From Aldrovandia affinis (Eukaryota > Chordata > Actinopteri > Notacanthiformes > Halosauridae): a stretch of 64,000 nucleotides of DNA. The notes beneath the pieces were generated by a model. That model made no database searches. It worked only from the letters and a program-made list of their open reading frames with translations, and was not told the origin of the DNA. Location of the stretch: positions 1,206,954-1,270,953 of the forward strand of contig JAINUG010000258.1 in the NCBI GenBank assembly GCA_029706075.1, read 5' to 3'. Positions within the stretch are counted from its first letter, which is position 1. Each line of letters opens with the position of its first letter. Made by a program: the position numbers and the translations under genes. Below, piece after piece: positions 44,031 to 55,959 of the stretch.

Positions 44031-44827
44031 TATCGATATATTTTATATTAGTGTGTACAAAGTTTGTGTTTATACCCCGAAAAGTTATACCACGAATTTA
44101 CCCAGGAGATAACAGTCCATCCCCTAAAAACCCTCAGACGTCTGTCTCCAGTGTTAACTAACGTTGGCCTATTGATGACAGGCATTGTGATAAACAGTAT
44201 AACAAAGTTACAGATTGCCATTAAAAAATTAATGTTTTTACCGTGTTCGTATGGGTGAAAGAGAATTTTCACTACAAAGCTATCTGGCTCCGTGTATGTT
44301 AGCTCGAGAAAAGATATTGTGTAAATGTTTCTGTTATTACATGAGAAGCTTAGAATCGCATGGTATGTGCCCCGTGGCGTCATTTCAGCAAAGCCATGTA
44401 TGGCAAGGGACGGGGTGGAATTTTTTGTCAGATCAGTTGTGCAATAGTCAATTTTGGTGTGTTGTTTCTGTACAATTTAATCATATATTTAGGTAACGTT
44501 AATAAACAAAGGCGACAACTACAGTATGTAACTAGCAAACCTATTTTTTAATTCCAGTGTATCATAATGATATAGTGTTATACAAACCTTTTTTAGTGAC
44601 GTGTAGTGATAAGTACTACAGGATCTCATAAGCGTAAGGCACGTTAGCTAGCTAGCTTGTTAGCTTCATAATCGTGGGTACATTTACATTTACATTTTTA
44701 CATTACATTACATGGGTGACGTTAAGGCCGGTTTTCACTAAAATAACATTTAGGCTAGCACTGGGTTCGTATTGACACAACATGACATGGACTTGTTCAT
44801 GAATATGTTACATTTAATTAGCAGTAT

Positions 44828-46843
44828 TATGGCGTTTATACAGTTTGTTTGACCCACTTAAAACAGTTGTCGTACTCTTCACTGTTAGTTACTGTAAAGA
44901 ATCTACTAGAATCGAACAAGTGTTGTTACTACTGGCCCATGTGTTAAAAGACAACGCTGCTCATGAAGTTGCTAAAGTCTTTACGTACATGTTAAACAGA
45001 AAACATAGTAAATTAACAAAGCAGATGCACTAAAGAATTATCGAAAGCGATACAAATTTGCTTGTGAGAAGCAGAGAAACCAGAACTATTGGTAGATTCA
45101 ACGAATGGATTGCTCCCTCAAAGGACCCGCGAGTGTCCGTGCTAAAAAGCCATAAGTGTCTTAACATAATAATATACGGCTCTGTTTTGGAACGGTGTTA
45201 CAATCGTGGTGTACTTTTAAATGATTTGATTGATTGATTGTACTGCGTCTAGCAATGGTGTTGTGTTCGTGATGCGTATGTTGTGTTTTGAGGAGCATGG
45301 CAGCAGTATTCTTGGTCAGCTAGGGGTCCCTGTCACGAAACTTATAACGTTTTCCTGTTAAGAAAGCCGCTAGTTGTAAAGACTTTTTAAAGAACTATTA
45401 CAATGACTATGTTATATTCTGAGACATGAATGCAATAGATTATGTTATGTTCTGAGGTTTATAGCATACATGTCACACTGTGGTTTACATGCATTTGTTA
45501 GAGTATGTATCTTGGCAACTTCGTTGCCATATAAAATTCGCGTGGCGCTATGTTTTACTTTGATCTAGTGTGTTGTATCAAATACGTCTACGTTTTTCTA
45601 CATAAACATTTTAGTAGGCTATTTCAGATATATGCTTACGTTCAATTATATTTTATATTAAGCAAATGTATTGCGATGTTGAGAACTGGTGCTGTTTAAC
45701 GGAAAACACCGCAATCATCAAAGTAGTCTTTAATTACTTGGTAATATACGGCTCTGTTGGCCAGCTGCTAAGTCTTTTCCTCCCTCTAAATTGACCCCCC
45801 TTCGCGCGCACTCTATTTCCAGCCCCCACCAAAATATTTTCTCTTTTCTCTCGCTGGGCATTTACAACCGCGGAACTTTCAAAAGTAAGGTTATACCCAC
45901 ACGCTAAAAAACGTAGAATATCTTACTCAAGGAAACGAAATAAATAAAAGCTGGGAAGGGTTGTACTTAATTCCGGAGACCAGGGAAACAAATAACAAAT
46001 CAAAACAGATGCAAAGATTAAACATTCTAGTAAGAATGCTTTAAAGTGCACTAAAATGGGGAAAATCGAAACTGAAACACGTTCCTGAACAGTAGCGTAA
46101 TATCAGGACCAAATATAGAAACCTGTAATTATAAGACTGCCCGAAAGGTTGAAACTGAATGGTCTTTAAATAATCTAACTATCCATGTCCCAAACTACAA
46201 ATGAAACGCTATCGGCGCGCTAATCTGAAATTATGATGGAGGTGAGATAAAATAACTAACAGACTAAAACTGAGACAAGGAAAATTTACAAATAAAGTGC
46301 TGAACTTCGTAAATTAATTATTAAGAAAATCTGTTTTTCTGCAGCTATTAACAAGAATTCTCGGTTTGTAGCAAGACCTTTGTCCTGGACACTCGCTGCC
46401 CCGCTGTGTGTTTGGTGCAATTTCATCCAAGTTTTAACGTTTGTGGTAGGCCACGCTGCGCCATTGCCTGTGTGATGACACCTAGATGCTATTTCCTCTC
46501 CACGGCCTCCCCCCTTTCTCAGACTCTAACACTGACAGTCTTTTGTGCGCCCTGTTAGCAACATTTATTACCTGGTGGGCCCCCCTGCAACACACCCCCA
46601 GCGCACATTTCAAACATGAACAAACCTTAAAACATATATGGTTGGGCCATCAGGGGCCATCTGCAAATAAGGCGTACGTCACACAAAGCACCCCCCTGCC
46701 ATAAACACATCCCCCTCCACTTTTTTATCGCAGGGTAATAAAATAAATTAAACAGGATATCAAACAGGATATCAAAAAGTAAATAAAAAATAAATAAAAA
46801 ATAAATTTTAGAAAGAAGAGTATAGAGCCTCATATATACTACT
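44828..46843 (-). repeat. Right terminal inverted repeat of the Polinton
   Basis: Inverted match to 36807-38791. Includes the plus-strand copy of the small ORF (44845-45033). Ends CCTCATATATACTACT followed by TSD TATCAG. Confidence 0.92.
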
Positions 46844-46849
46844 TATCAG

Positions 46850-47275
46850 TGATCACTGTCCTATTGCTTGCATCAGGAACGTGAAAGTGCAAAGGGCTAA
46901 GCCACGTATCATCACCAAAATACATTTTAAACACTTTGTAGCAGATGATTTTCTGTATGATTTAAATTGGTGTGATATGAGTAGGGTGTCTCTTATCAAT
47001 AACCCTGACCAGGCTCTTTATCAATCATTTTAACATTTTGGCTGATAAGCATGCCCCTTTTAAGAGAATACGGATAAAAAACAGGCAGACAGTTTGGTTT
47101 TCACACGAGCTCTCAAATATTCTCACTGAAAGGAATTCAGCCTAGGCGAAAGCCAGAAAAACTGGGGTGCCCTCAGACTGGATTTTATTTAGACATCTAA
47201 GAAATAGATTTACAACTATGGTCAGGAAAGCCAAGTCAGATTTATATCTTAACTCGCTACACAAACCATAAAAGT
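46850..47275 (+). pseudogene. LINE ORF2 continuation: endonuclease C-terminus and linker
   Basis: Begins with the SDHCPI endonuclease motif (shared with the TSD), then IRNVKVQRAKPRIITKIHFK, an in-frame stop near 47031, HAPFKRIRIKNRQTVWFSHE and SDWILFRHLRNRFTTMVRKA. It continues the frame broken at 36806. No RT follows, so the LINE copy ends or is deleted at about 47275. Confidence 0.82.
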
Positions 47276-48112
47276 ATAGAAAGAGACATGATCATTGACA
47301 TGGATTTCAACATCTTTTATTGAACAAATCAAGAAGGTTACAACAAGTGTGGTGCATTGTATATTTTAAATGCATAGTGCAACTTAAATGACCACTACAA
47401 TTAAGAATGTCATACATATATGTGAATAATGCAGTTTGAAATGGGATGTTAATTAGTCTTTTGGCTTTGTTTATGAAGGCTGGGTTCTTTGTTGGAGCTT
47501 ATTTTGTAGTTTTGTTGAGTTCACTGGATCCTGGATATCGTCTGCGTCCTGCTCGTCTCCGCTGAAGGGGCCGTGGCAGAGTGTAGACTGGCGAGCCACC
47601 CAAGTGAACCACCTTTCACTGAGAGAGAGAGAGGGCAGTTGAATTGTGCTTTCTACAAATTGGTAGGACAGTTATTTTATTTTTTCATCCGTATACACCA
47701 GCAGAACCAACGGAAAGCAGTTCAACAACCACAGATTGAGCTGAGCGAATTGGATGAGGATCCGATCTCACTTTATTAAAGGACTGGGTAATTGAAGTTG
47801 CCACTCGTCGGGAGTGTGCAGGTTCATGCATTTTGAATTGTAAAGTATTGATACATTGGTAATGATATGACAGTTGCTTTTGATATTCATATTTGAATTG
47901 GTATTTTATTTGTTTTCATATATAGAGATGAGTAATACAACTGTTGAACTGGTTTAAGAGTTATTGAATTCATTTGAAATAGAAGTTCTGGTTTTAAAAG
48001 AGTATTTTAGGGTTCAAAATAAGATTCCTTGCTGAATAATCTAATGCGTGCATCCTTGACTAGAAGCTACCACTTAATAACAGCAAGCAAAAATATATAA
48101 AAAGGGATTAAA
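47276..48112. other. No gene recognised
   Basis: A plus frame at 47573-47779 (MAECRLASHPSEPPFTERER…) lacks any domain I know. The sequence GGGCCGTGGCAGAGTGTAGAC…GAGAGAGAGAGGGC may be part of an unidentified repeat. Confidence 0.4.
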
Positions 48113-48116
48113 GTAT

Positions 48117-48674
48117 TGTAGTGAGCGTGCGTTGGGTGATGCATCAAGAAAAAGAGTCCAGTAGTAATGCAAAACGCGAGTATCCATGAGTAGCCACTTT
48201 ATTAAAAGATAAAGCGATAATTATCCATGCTTCATACACCGCACAGCTATAGATAATATTGGTAGCAAGCATCCGTGTTCCATACACCGCACAACCACGG
48301 ATGATGCCCAAAAAGAACCCTTTGCGGATCCAAACGCATCCTTAGAAGGATACGTTTGGACCATTAACGCCTTCTGTAGATGTCGTCACAATCAGGAAAT
48401 AATAGTCCACTTCACACATGGCTTGGTGAACACTTTCGCCCTGCAGCTCGGGAGACTGCATCAAACACACTGGGCATTCTGGTTGTGGTAGGTCTGACAT
48501 TAACAGCCCATGACCAGCTAGCTAACACAAGCACAACTTAACTATTTCACACACATACAGGTTATTAGAACATTTAAACAGTTAACACAGGGGGAACACA
48601 CAAACACAAAACTGTGTGCTCCCATGATGCTCCGCGCGTACATTTAAATGAACGACCCTCCCAGGATCGCTACA
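48117..48674 (-). mobile_element. Solo LTR (558 bp) with TSD GTAT
   Basis: TGTAGTGAGCGTGCG at 48117 to GGATCGCTACA at 48674; ends are TGTAG…CTACA. GTAT directly precedes (48113-48116) and follows (48675-48678). On minus, AATAAA (TTTTAATAAAGTGGCTACTC) gives the polyadenylation signal. No internal genes, so it arose by LTR-LTR recombination. Confidence 0.85.
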
Positions 48675-48679
48675 GTATC

Positions 48680-49310
48680 TTTAAACAATTTATTAATACC
48701 ATAGCAGTGAATCCTCCCTGATACTAACCTTGAATAATAATAATGATAATAATTATAGTAACCAATATTACATCCCTGTTGATTCCTGATTCGAAAAGTA
48801 ACCAATTATATGTGTAAAATAATAGTAAAGTCATACTTACCTAGTAATTGAAGTGAAGTCTTGGATTGTCTTCTAAACAAAGAAAAGGTTATCGATCATT
48901 GTCATTTGGAAATCAGCTTCTAATTGAATCATTCTACACTCTTACATGCCTGTTGTTGTTGTGTGTATTGTTTTCCTACTTTTCTAAACTATAAATACAT
49001 TAAAGGGTAAAAGAGGAACAGTTCACTTACCTCTAAACCATAGCTTATGTCTCCGTGTGAGTTAATTCTTGTTGTGCTTGACCCTCTCTCTCTTTGGACG
49101 AATCTGTTATCTTCTGTTTATCTGGTCCATTCACTGATTGAGTACTGGTATTCTAGTAGCGGTGTTCATTGAGATACTTGTTACACATGACATACAAAAC
49201 AAACTGATTGAAGCAATGAGCAGTATAATTATGGACACCATTGTAAGTGACATAGGCACATATTAGTTCACAATCAAAGTCGATGGAACTCGTGATCCCA
49301 CTGGGTGTGA
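48680..49310. other. No gene recognised
   Basis: AT-rich with ATAATAATAATGATAATAAT near 48735-48755; nothing coding. Confidence 0.5.
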
Positions 49311-49319
49311 AAACATTTC

Positions 49320-49645
49320 TATACTCATTCGAGGACAGTAACGAGGTGACAGAGCATCTGCTTACCATGGTCACTGCCAAAGCCAGCGGCACAGGGACAC
49401 TCACAGACACTATATTGCAAAACTGACAACAGCTGGGCTCAGCACTACAACAATATTGAGTCAGTTTTATGTCCAGGAAGCAAGGAGGCACTCACAAACT
49501 ACTACAGGACAAACTTGGCCAAGAAATTCCTTATGTCCACTGTTTCAACCACCAACTTCACCTTGTGGTCGTCCAAGCTCTGTGGGCAGAGGATGCAATC
49601 ACTGTATATTCTGTATTGTGTGCGTGTTTGGATAATGACATTGAC
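49320..49645 (+). pseudogene. hAT-type transposase fragment
   Basis: Frame pieces VTEHLLTMVTAKASGTGTLT…DTILQN, then GGTHKLLQDKLGQEIPYVHC and FNHQLHLVVVQALWAEDAIT. The block 'LLQxxLGxEIPYVHCFNHQLHLVVV' is characteristic of TTF/ZMYM-like hAT transposases. Stops and frameshifts occur upstream; no dimerisation domain follows. Confidence 0.75.
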
Positions 49646-49656
49646 AACTCTTCATT

Positions 49657-50127
49657 ATGAAGATCAAAAGTTTGGTTATTACAGATAGCATTTATAGGAG
49701 GACCATGAATAAAAAGTGCACACCTGTGAAAACCCCATGCTCCCCTGCTGATCATTGTCTGGCGCCTGCTCTGGAGGTACTTAAAAATGACTTTAAGGAG
49801 CTGCTGGCATCGCTGAATAACACTGGTAAGTGCATCTTTATTTCTAGCCCACTCCCTACTTATGAGTATAGAATTGACCATTTCTCCCATTTGCTTTGTC
49901 TCCACACATGACGTAAGGAATACTGCGCTCCTATTCAGTTGGGATTTATTAATAACTTTGATCTGTTCTTGGATAGACCCCAGCTTTTTTAAAGGGATGG
50001 TGAAAAATTGGGTGGAGCTAAATAACTTGAAGGAACATATAATGTTGAATGAGAAACCCTTAATGCTGGTAATGGACCAGTGGCAACTGCTACAGGCTGT
50101 CCGATCAGAACAGCATTACAGTTGACC
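49657..50127 (+). pseudogene. LINE ORF1 esterase-like fragment
   Basis: IKSLVITDSIYRRTM (oxyanion/Ser block), then LLASLNNTGKCIFISSPLPT (the usual SGP motif is SSP here) and YRIDHFSHLLCLHT. A second piece reads IQLGFINNFDLFLDRPQLF after a frameshift near 49915. It follows the hAT fragment directly; unrelated insertions. Confidence 0.65.
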
Positions 50128-50129
50128 AA

Positions 50130-51665
50130 AATTTGACCCCAGAGACTCTTAAACGACAGGTGCTTGAGGCCATGCTCCCAATGCGTGGTCGCTCTGGCAC
50201 TGATAGGATTGTTCCCAGCTGCACTCTCCTCGACCTCGTTTGACCACATCTGGAGTTTATAAGGTGGAGCATAGGCCTCGGAACTGGTATGACCAGTAGA
50301 GCTGTGGTCATACCTACTTGGTGTGCATCAAACATTGAACATTGTGTAAAAATTCAAATCTATCAGCAAATACATTATGTTCTTAATGTATTGCACTTTT
50401 GCGCACTTCCCGGGCTAATTTCTGCTAGCCATAAGCCTACGTACAGTACATAGCCTATCACAAGCATCAAACTCTGTTTCCTAATGATTGATTGGTTATT
50501 TGTGTCATGTGAGCTTAGCATCACACTAACGTGAATTTCACAGAATAAATACCAGCGCTCTATCTAAGCAGACTGCTAGTGTGTTCGCTAAAGATTAAGC
50601 AATAGTAACGTTAAATTGAACGACGAAGCGTCGAAAAATAACGGATTTCTTCAGGTCAAAGTTAACCAGCCCACGATGAGCCCTCTGAGGAACCAGCAGT
50701 AGAATTTCTAACTGTCGCTGCTCCAGCTAGCCCCTCTGCTATCGAACACCAGACAGCTCATAATCCATACACGTATTCTTATTATGATACGCGTATCAAT
50801 ACATGTTTTTTTATGATGCCATCACACACATTTTTAGGCATGTTCTGTTCAGAAAAGGGCATTCCCCAAACTGTTGCAACAAAGTTGGAAGTACACAATT
50901 GTCTATACTGTTATGCTGTAGCATTAAGATTTCCGTTCTCTGGAACTGAATGCTTATGCTACCAGTTTCGTGAAAAACTGTGATTTTACCACTAGTCACT
51001 ACTACGTGAATGCATGTTGCAGATGACAAACAGAGGTTAGTGTTGCTGTCATAGTATGTGAATGCATGTTACAGATGACAAATCAGAGGTTAGTGTTACT
51101 GTCATAATTTGTCACTATTATGTGGTTGTGACATATACACAGAAATGACTAAGCATACGCGTATCCAAATCTGCTATCTGATTGGATCATACGGATGTAT
51201 GACGACATAAAAAGCAATACACGTCGCGTTCGATACTTGCGCGGGGGGTGGGGGCAACGTCACATCATTCTTGGCATCATTCTAACACAACAGCAGAAGG
51301 GAAAATGACACTTCACTGTTGCAATGGGCTAGCAAGACCTAAAAAAGCTAGGAATGTACTCCAATATGCAGTACAACAGAGTATATGCATCTACATAAGG
51401 TAACAATAGTAGCCAATAGCAATATACACCTGATGTGGAATTTTCTTTAAAAATAATTAAAGTTGTTCCTTCGTACCTTTTTTAGTAGAAAAATGTATGC
51501 AGGCTGAAGTCTTTGTTTCCGTGTTTCAAAATGTATTTCTTTAATAGAGTAGAGAACATACTGGGTCTGTCCCCTCAAGTAACAAATAACCAAAGATGCA
51601 AACAGAATGGTGGTACTTTATACATTGTGATGGGTCTCCCACACCCTTCCTTCTGATTCTAATCA
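50130..51665. other. No gene; one 50-bp tandem duplication
   Basis: TATGTGAATGCATGTTACAG-type unit with ATGACAAAxCAGAGGTTAGT repeats at about 51004-51055 and 51056-51106. No coding signal elsewhere. Confidence 0.6.
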
Positions 51666-51673
51666 CGTCTCAC

Positions 51674-53120
51674 CAGGGCCGCGTTAAGCCTCCTCGGGGC
51701 CCAGGGCTAACACACCTCCCGAGGCCCTATGTCCACGACTTTCAACTGGAAAAGTAAAAGCACATTGACGCGACCAGGCCTGGCAACGATAAAGACATGC
51801 CGCAAACTTGACAAATAGGCCTATGACAAAGGATATCAGAAGTAGATAGTGAATATGTTACAGAATGAGACCTCCAATTGAAAACTTTGAACGTTGTAAT
51901 GTATTAAAAGCCGTCAAAGTGCACCGACTCTTATATTACAGTGCTCTCGAAATATTCACGTCTGTTACCCGAACGCATGAGTTCAAGTTCAAGTCATGAC
52001 CAACCTTGCCCAGCACGGCAGGATAATGAAAGGGAGTAGTAGTCTAGTGTACAAAGTAGGCCTACAAACCAGAAATTTGACCACAAATGACAATGCACAA
52101 AACAATACACTTCCCGTTCAACCACTAGCACCAACAAAACAAGCATTGATATAAATGATTTAATGTTACTCACCAACAGGACGAAGTATCATACTTTGTG
52201 TAACTTAATTGAGCTACCGTTTTAATTTCAACACGTAGCATTAACACCTGCATCTAATTATACAATAAATGCGAATGTATGTACAGCAAACTTGACATAG
52301 CCTAATTTAAGTTTATACTGGATTTTTTAAAATACTTTTGTCCAAACATTGCTACAAAGGCCAACTTGCTAGAGAACATTTGGCTATTAAATTGCGTTGT
52401 TGTTGTTCAGCTAGCTAACGTTACTTACTTAGCAACCCAACTAAGCTATTCGGTCATGCAAAATTAGCCCACTTCGTTTTCTTCAGTCGAACTCGAATTA
52501 AGATGAATTTATCTGAAATAGTTTGTTGACAGTTATAAAATGGTGGTTGCTTGGGGGGGATAGGCTACAACACAGTTTTTTGCAGCGAAACCCGTTATAA
52601 ATAGTAATTTATTACTTTCTGGTTGGACATCTCAGGTTATAGCTCTAGCTAAGTGCGTTTCTCTCACCAATTTCAGCAACTAATGTATCAAAATGTTATC
52701 GCACATGAAATGGACATAAGTCATTTTCTAATTTCACTAAAGCAGAACGACAGCGCGCATACATGTAGCGACGTGATTTACCTCTGCTCGTGACGCTACA
52801 GCAACAGATGAAAGTCCTCCGACACACCGAGTTGGACCCACGGCGATTTCCACTTGTAGAATCGAGCTCCCGAGACAAAGCCGTCCTTACGCAAAAGAGA
52901 ACAGACTATACAAACACACTCTCACTGACACTGATTGTCCACCAATGTGGAATACTACAGGTGGGAAAGTGGACCAAAATGTACAGTAACAGTCGAAACA
53001 CCATAAACCCGCATTCAAAAATTCAATGTAGGCCTACAGTAATCGGCTATTCCCGGGGGCCCCTAGTGGCTGGGGCCCTGGGCTGCAGCCCATGTTGCCC
53101 AATAGGTTAACGCGGGCCAG
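51674..53120. mobile_element. Non-autonomous hAT-type element with 8-bp TSD
   Basis: CGTCTCAC lies at 51666-51673 and 53121-53128, an exact 8-bp target duplication. Ends: CAGGGCCGCGTTAAGCC (left) and, reverse complement of the right, CTGGCCCGCGTTAACCT. Subterminal GGGGCCCAGGGCT also has an inverted counterpart near the right end (GGGGCCCTGGGCT in 53050-53110). 8-bp TSD and CAGGG ends fit hAT. 1,447 bp; no transposase frame. Confidence 0.88.
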
Positions 53121-53129
53121 CGTCTCACA

Positions 53130-53850
53130 CTCAAACAGGATGAGGTTTCAAAGAGAGGAGATTACACCTGGGGTAGGAGAGAGGGGAACTCAAATGGGAA
53201 GGGATGGCACCAAATGGCCATTGTCTTAAACACATCAGGGGCGAAGACACACAAAAAGGGGGATTAGATGGAGTGCAGACTTTCATGTCTATTCCAACAA
53301 CACCTATAGAAAAAGATATAGCAGTTACAAAATATATGCTAATATATACTAATTAGCTAGTGAATGCTAATGCTAATACCAGAGCTAGCATACAAACAAC
53401 TACTAACAAGAAAATAGACAACATACAGCTAAACAGCAAGAAACAACTATAAAGGCACTTACAGTTAGCTGCACACAAATAACACTGTATGGCAGTACAG
53501 TCCACAGGAGGGAGTTCAATAGCAGGACTAGAAGTAAGTGTCCATCAGGATAGAGAGGGGCACACACACTATTAGCTAAGGCGAATTAGCTCTGCAGATC
53601 ACCTTACTAGGTGTTGGGGTCCTTCATCAAGGAGGGCTTGGGTTGCCTGACTAAAATGCCTAGTAGGGGGTTCTGTAGGGCTGCCTAAAGCTGGCCTTTT
53701 TGACTGATGGATTACATCCAAACATGCATGGAGCATGAAGGCTTTCTGAGAACATGAAATATGCCCTCAGAAAATGATACATGTTCAGTCCAAGCTCTTC
53801 ACATAACAATATTCTGACTCTTTTAACAGATCGTTCCTATGATTTTAATA
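53130..53850. other. No gene recognised
   Basis: Repetitive TAGCTAATG/AGCTAGCATAC words, no coding frame; possibly part of an unidentified LTR. Confidence 0.45.
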
Positions 53851-53854
53851 TATA

Positions 53855-54075
53855 TATTTTTATACATGTTTGTGTTTTTCTCCCCAACTTGGAAGCCAAT
53901 TATACCCTCTATTTATTTTGATTAACCCTCCCCCCACAAACTCGCCACCCATCTCTATAGGGCAAGCTACTCTCCGGGGCTGGCGATGATCCACCTCCTT
54001 TGAAACAGAACTCACTGGCCCCCTTTCTGGAGACACCCTTACATGCTTCACAGTGAGTTCATGCTGACCACAGCA
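53855..54075 (-). mobile_element. SINE (CTCCCAATTTGGTAGCC family), copy 3
   Basis: TTTTTCTCCCCAACTTGGAAGCCAATTATACCCTC followed by CTCGCCACCC and GGCGATGATCCACCTCCTTTG, the same tail and body layout as 21665-21900. Confidence 0.7.
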
Positions 54076-54079
54076 TTCT

Positions 54080-55530
54080 ATCACTTATCTCAGATAAAAA
54101 ACAAATATGTGAAACATTGAATCACAATTTCATCTCTGCTGGTTATCGATTTGAGAGTACAGCCCTCGCCCCTGGTAACTTAGCACCTAAGCATGACAGT
54201 CTGAACAGTGTGACAAATATTGAAATTAATGGGCTCCAAAAGTTATCCTTTGAACAATTCTGCTAAGAGGAGGTACTTGATGTTTTACAAAATATCAACC
54301 TGAAAAATTATAACCTCATGCCTCTGGAATGTGCACTACTGCTTTTCCTAATGAATGAAAAAAGTGTTTTGTTTTCATTGAATCCTTTATTAATCATAAT
54401 TATGAATCCTCACTAGATTCCACCATCCCCTCTAGCGTTGAGTTGAGTGTATATTTCACCCAAAAAAATGTTTTTACTGTGTGCCCACCTGACTGTAAGA
54501 TTTTAAAGGAGCACCACACACTGCTTTTCAAAATGTGCACTGTACTGTAAAATAAATGGTGCTCACAGCTCAGGTGTGTTTGAGACATAGTCATTTCCAA
54601 AATTATTCACACCCTTGATAAAGTCAAGCAAGAAATAAAATACACAAGACAGGTAATGAGAAAATTGTATTCTGTTATACTAATGCAGTTGTATCCCACC
54701 CCCCTAAAGATATGTCACACCCCTAATAATTATTTGAAATAAAATCAAACAAAAATAAGTGCATTATTATGTTGTAAACTCCAGCAAGTAGCTGGACTCA
54801 TCACCATACTCGAGTCCAATAAAAAATGTGTGGTTTGAAGAGGGCAGTCCCCCTTCCCTTATGTGTTTACCAATCTCATAAAACACTATTACTCTTTTAC
54901 ATTTATCCACCTGCCAATTATTTTTTTGTGGGGGGATCAGATGGCATGTCCTCACAGCATGCCTGTGTTGGGGGGGCTCCATCAGTATCCTAAAGGAGTC
55001 TCCCATTCAGTCTCTGTTTTCAGACTGAGCACTTAATATATGCCACTTAATTTCTTCAGTGAAGTAATGTGTTCCTCGTGTGTGCCACAGCTGGTGGTAC
55101 AATCATGTTTAGAAGGCTCTCTCTGTAATGTTGGTTGAGATCCTATACTTCCAAACTCACAGGTTTAACAATTCTGTTTCTGTGTATTTCATACAGCGCA
55201 GTCACTGCCCCTGTCTCACAGTTAGCCTGTGGGATCAGACCCATGTGACCTACATGTGTCTTTGGTTGTGTCACACCTATGGCTTTCTCACCTGTCTCAG
55301 CACATCCCCCAACAGCCAACTACTACAGCAATGTGGCCAATACACTCATTCTCCAGCTGTGAGCACTTAACTGAGACTGAGTGAAGTATGCAGAGAGTGT
55401 CCTATAATTGCAGGGAGGGCCATTGCTTCTTACCTGCTTGTCCCTTCGGTAGTGAGAAGTGCAAACAGTGCACTGACTGTGCAAAAACTAGTAATTTGTT
55501 AATTCATTCTCGAGTCTTAAGATAGATACA
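54080..55530. other. No clear gene; old DNA-transposon remains possible
   Basis: 54598-54620 (AAAATTATTCACACCCTTGA) recalls Tc1-type subterminal sequence. A minus frame 55006-54767 (RILMEPPQHRHAVRTCHLIP…) is not assignable by me. Otherwise unrecognised. Confidence 0.3.
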
Positions 55531-55531
55531 G

Positions 55532-55690
55532 TGATGCTTGAAAGTTTGTGAAACCTACAGGGGGTGGTCATTATTTTCATATATTATAGAAAAAGAATCC
55601 TATCAAATAGGGGTGTAACAGAACAAGTATTCATACCGAAATGTATCGGTAACCTGGTATCTGGAGGGATGAGGTCCACCCCACCCCTAC
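55532..55690. repeat. Two MITE-like fragments
   Basis: CAGTGATGCTTGAAAGTTTG (55531-55550) is the start of a common fish MITE. AGGGGTGTAACAGAACAAGTATTCATACCGAAATG (55609-55643) resembles another ('GGGTGTAACGGTACxxGTATTCGTACCG'). Confidence 0.5.
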
Positions 55691-55719
55691 ACTTAGGATG
55701 CCAAAGAATGCCCTTCCGG

Positions 55720-55955
55720 TGGTCTCTTAAGCCTCAAGCTTAAGACTATTTTTTCTCTGTATCCCACCATTTTCAAGGAGTTCATCTTGATCGCCTTTTA
55801 AGGGGTCAAGGAATAATTTTCCAGTTTCCAACACTGGCCCTAATGGTTTTCTTTTTTTTAAATTCCCTCTGGAAAATGTCAATTGTGAAGCACTGTGTGA
55901 CAACCTGTTTGTAAATGGCCCTATACAAAAATAAAGTTTGATTGATTGATTGACT
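55720..55955 (+). mobile_element. L2-type LINE 3' tail
   Basis: GTGAAGCACTGTGTGACAACCTGTTTGTAAATGGCCCTATACAAAAATAAAG then (TTGATTGA)n at 55938-55953, the usual L2 3' end of fish. Confidence 0.75.
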
Positions 55956-55959
55956 CAAA

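Larger units (their letters stand above)
36807..46843. mobile_element. Polinton/Maverick-type DNA transposon, compact derivative
   Basis: 10,037 bp bounded by terminal inverted repeats that start AGTAGTATATATGAGGCTC at both ends and run about 2 kb. TSD TATCAG lies at 36801-36806 and 46844-46849. A 6-bp TSD, ends starting AG, long TIRs and a packaging-ATPase remnant together fit Polintons, which are normally 15-20 kb and carry protein-primed DNA polymerase, integrase, protease and capsid genes. Those genes are not visible, so this is an internally deleted, non-autonomous copy. Its interior has collected a solo LTR, tandem repeats and LINE scraps. Confidence 0.85.

Noticed and set aside
44048-44496. 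Polinton integrase or capsid gene in the right interior
   Set aside because: Frames on both strands are short and carry none of the expected motifs; I could not support any Polinton gene there.
54767-55006. Tc1 transposase fragment on minus
   Set aside because: The peptide has no DDE-type motif; the resemblance is only to non-coding Tc1-like sequence and is too weak.
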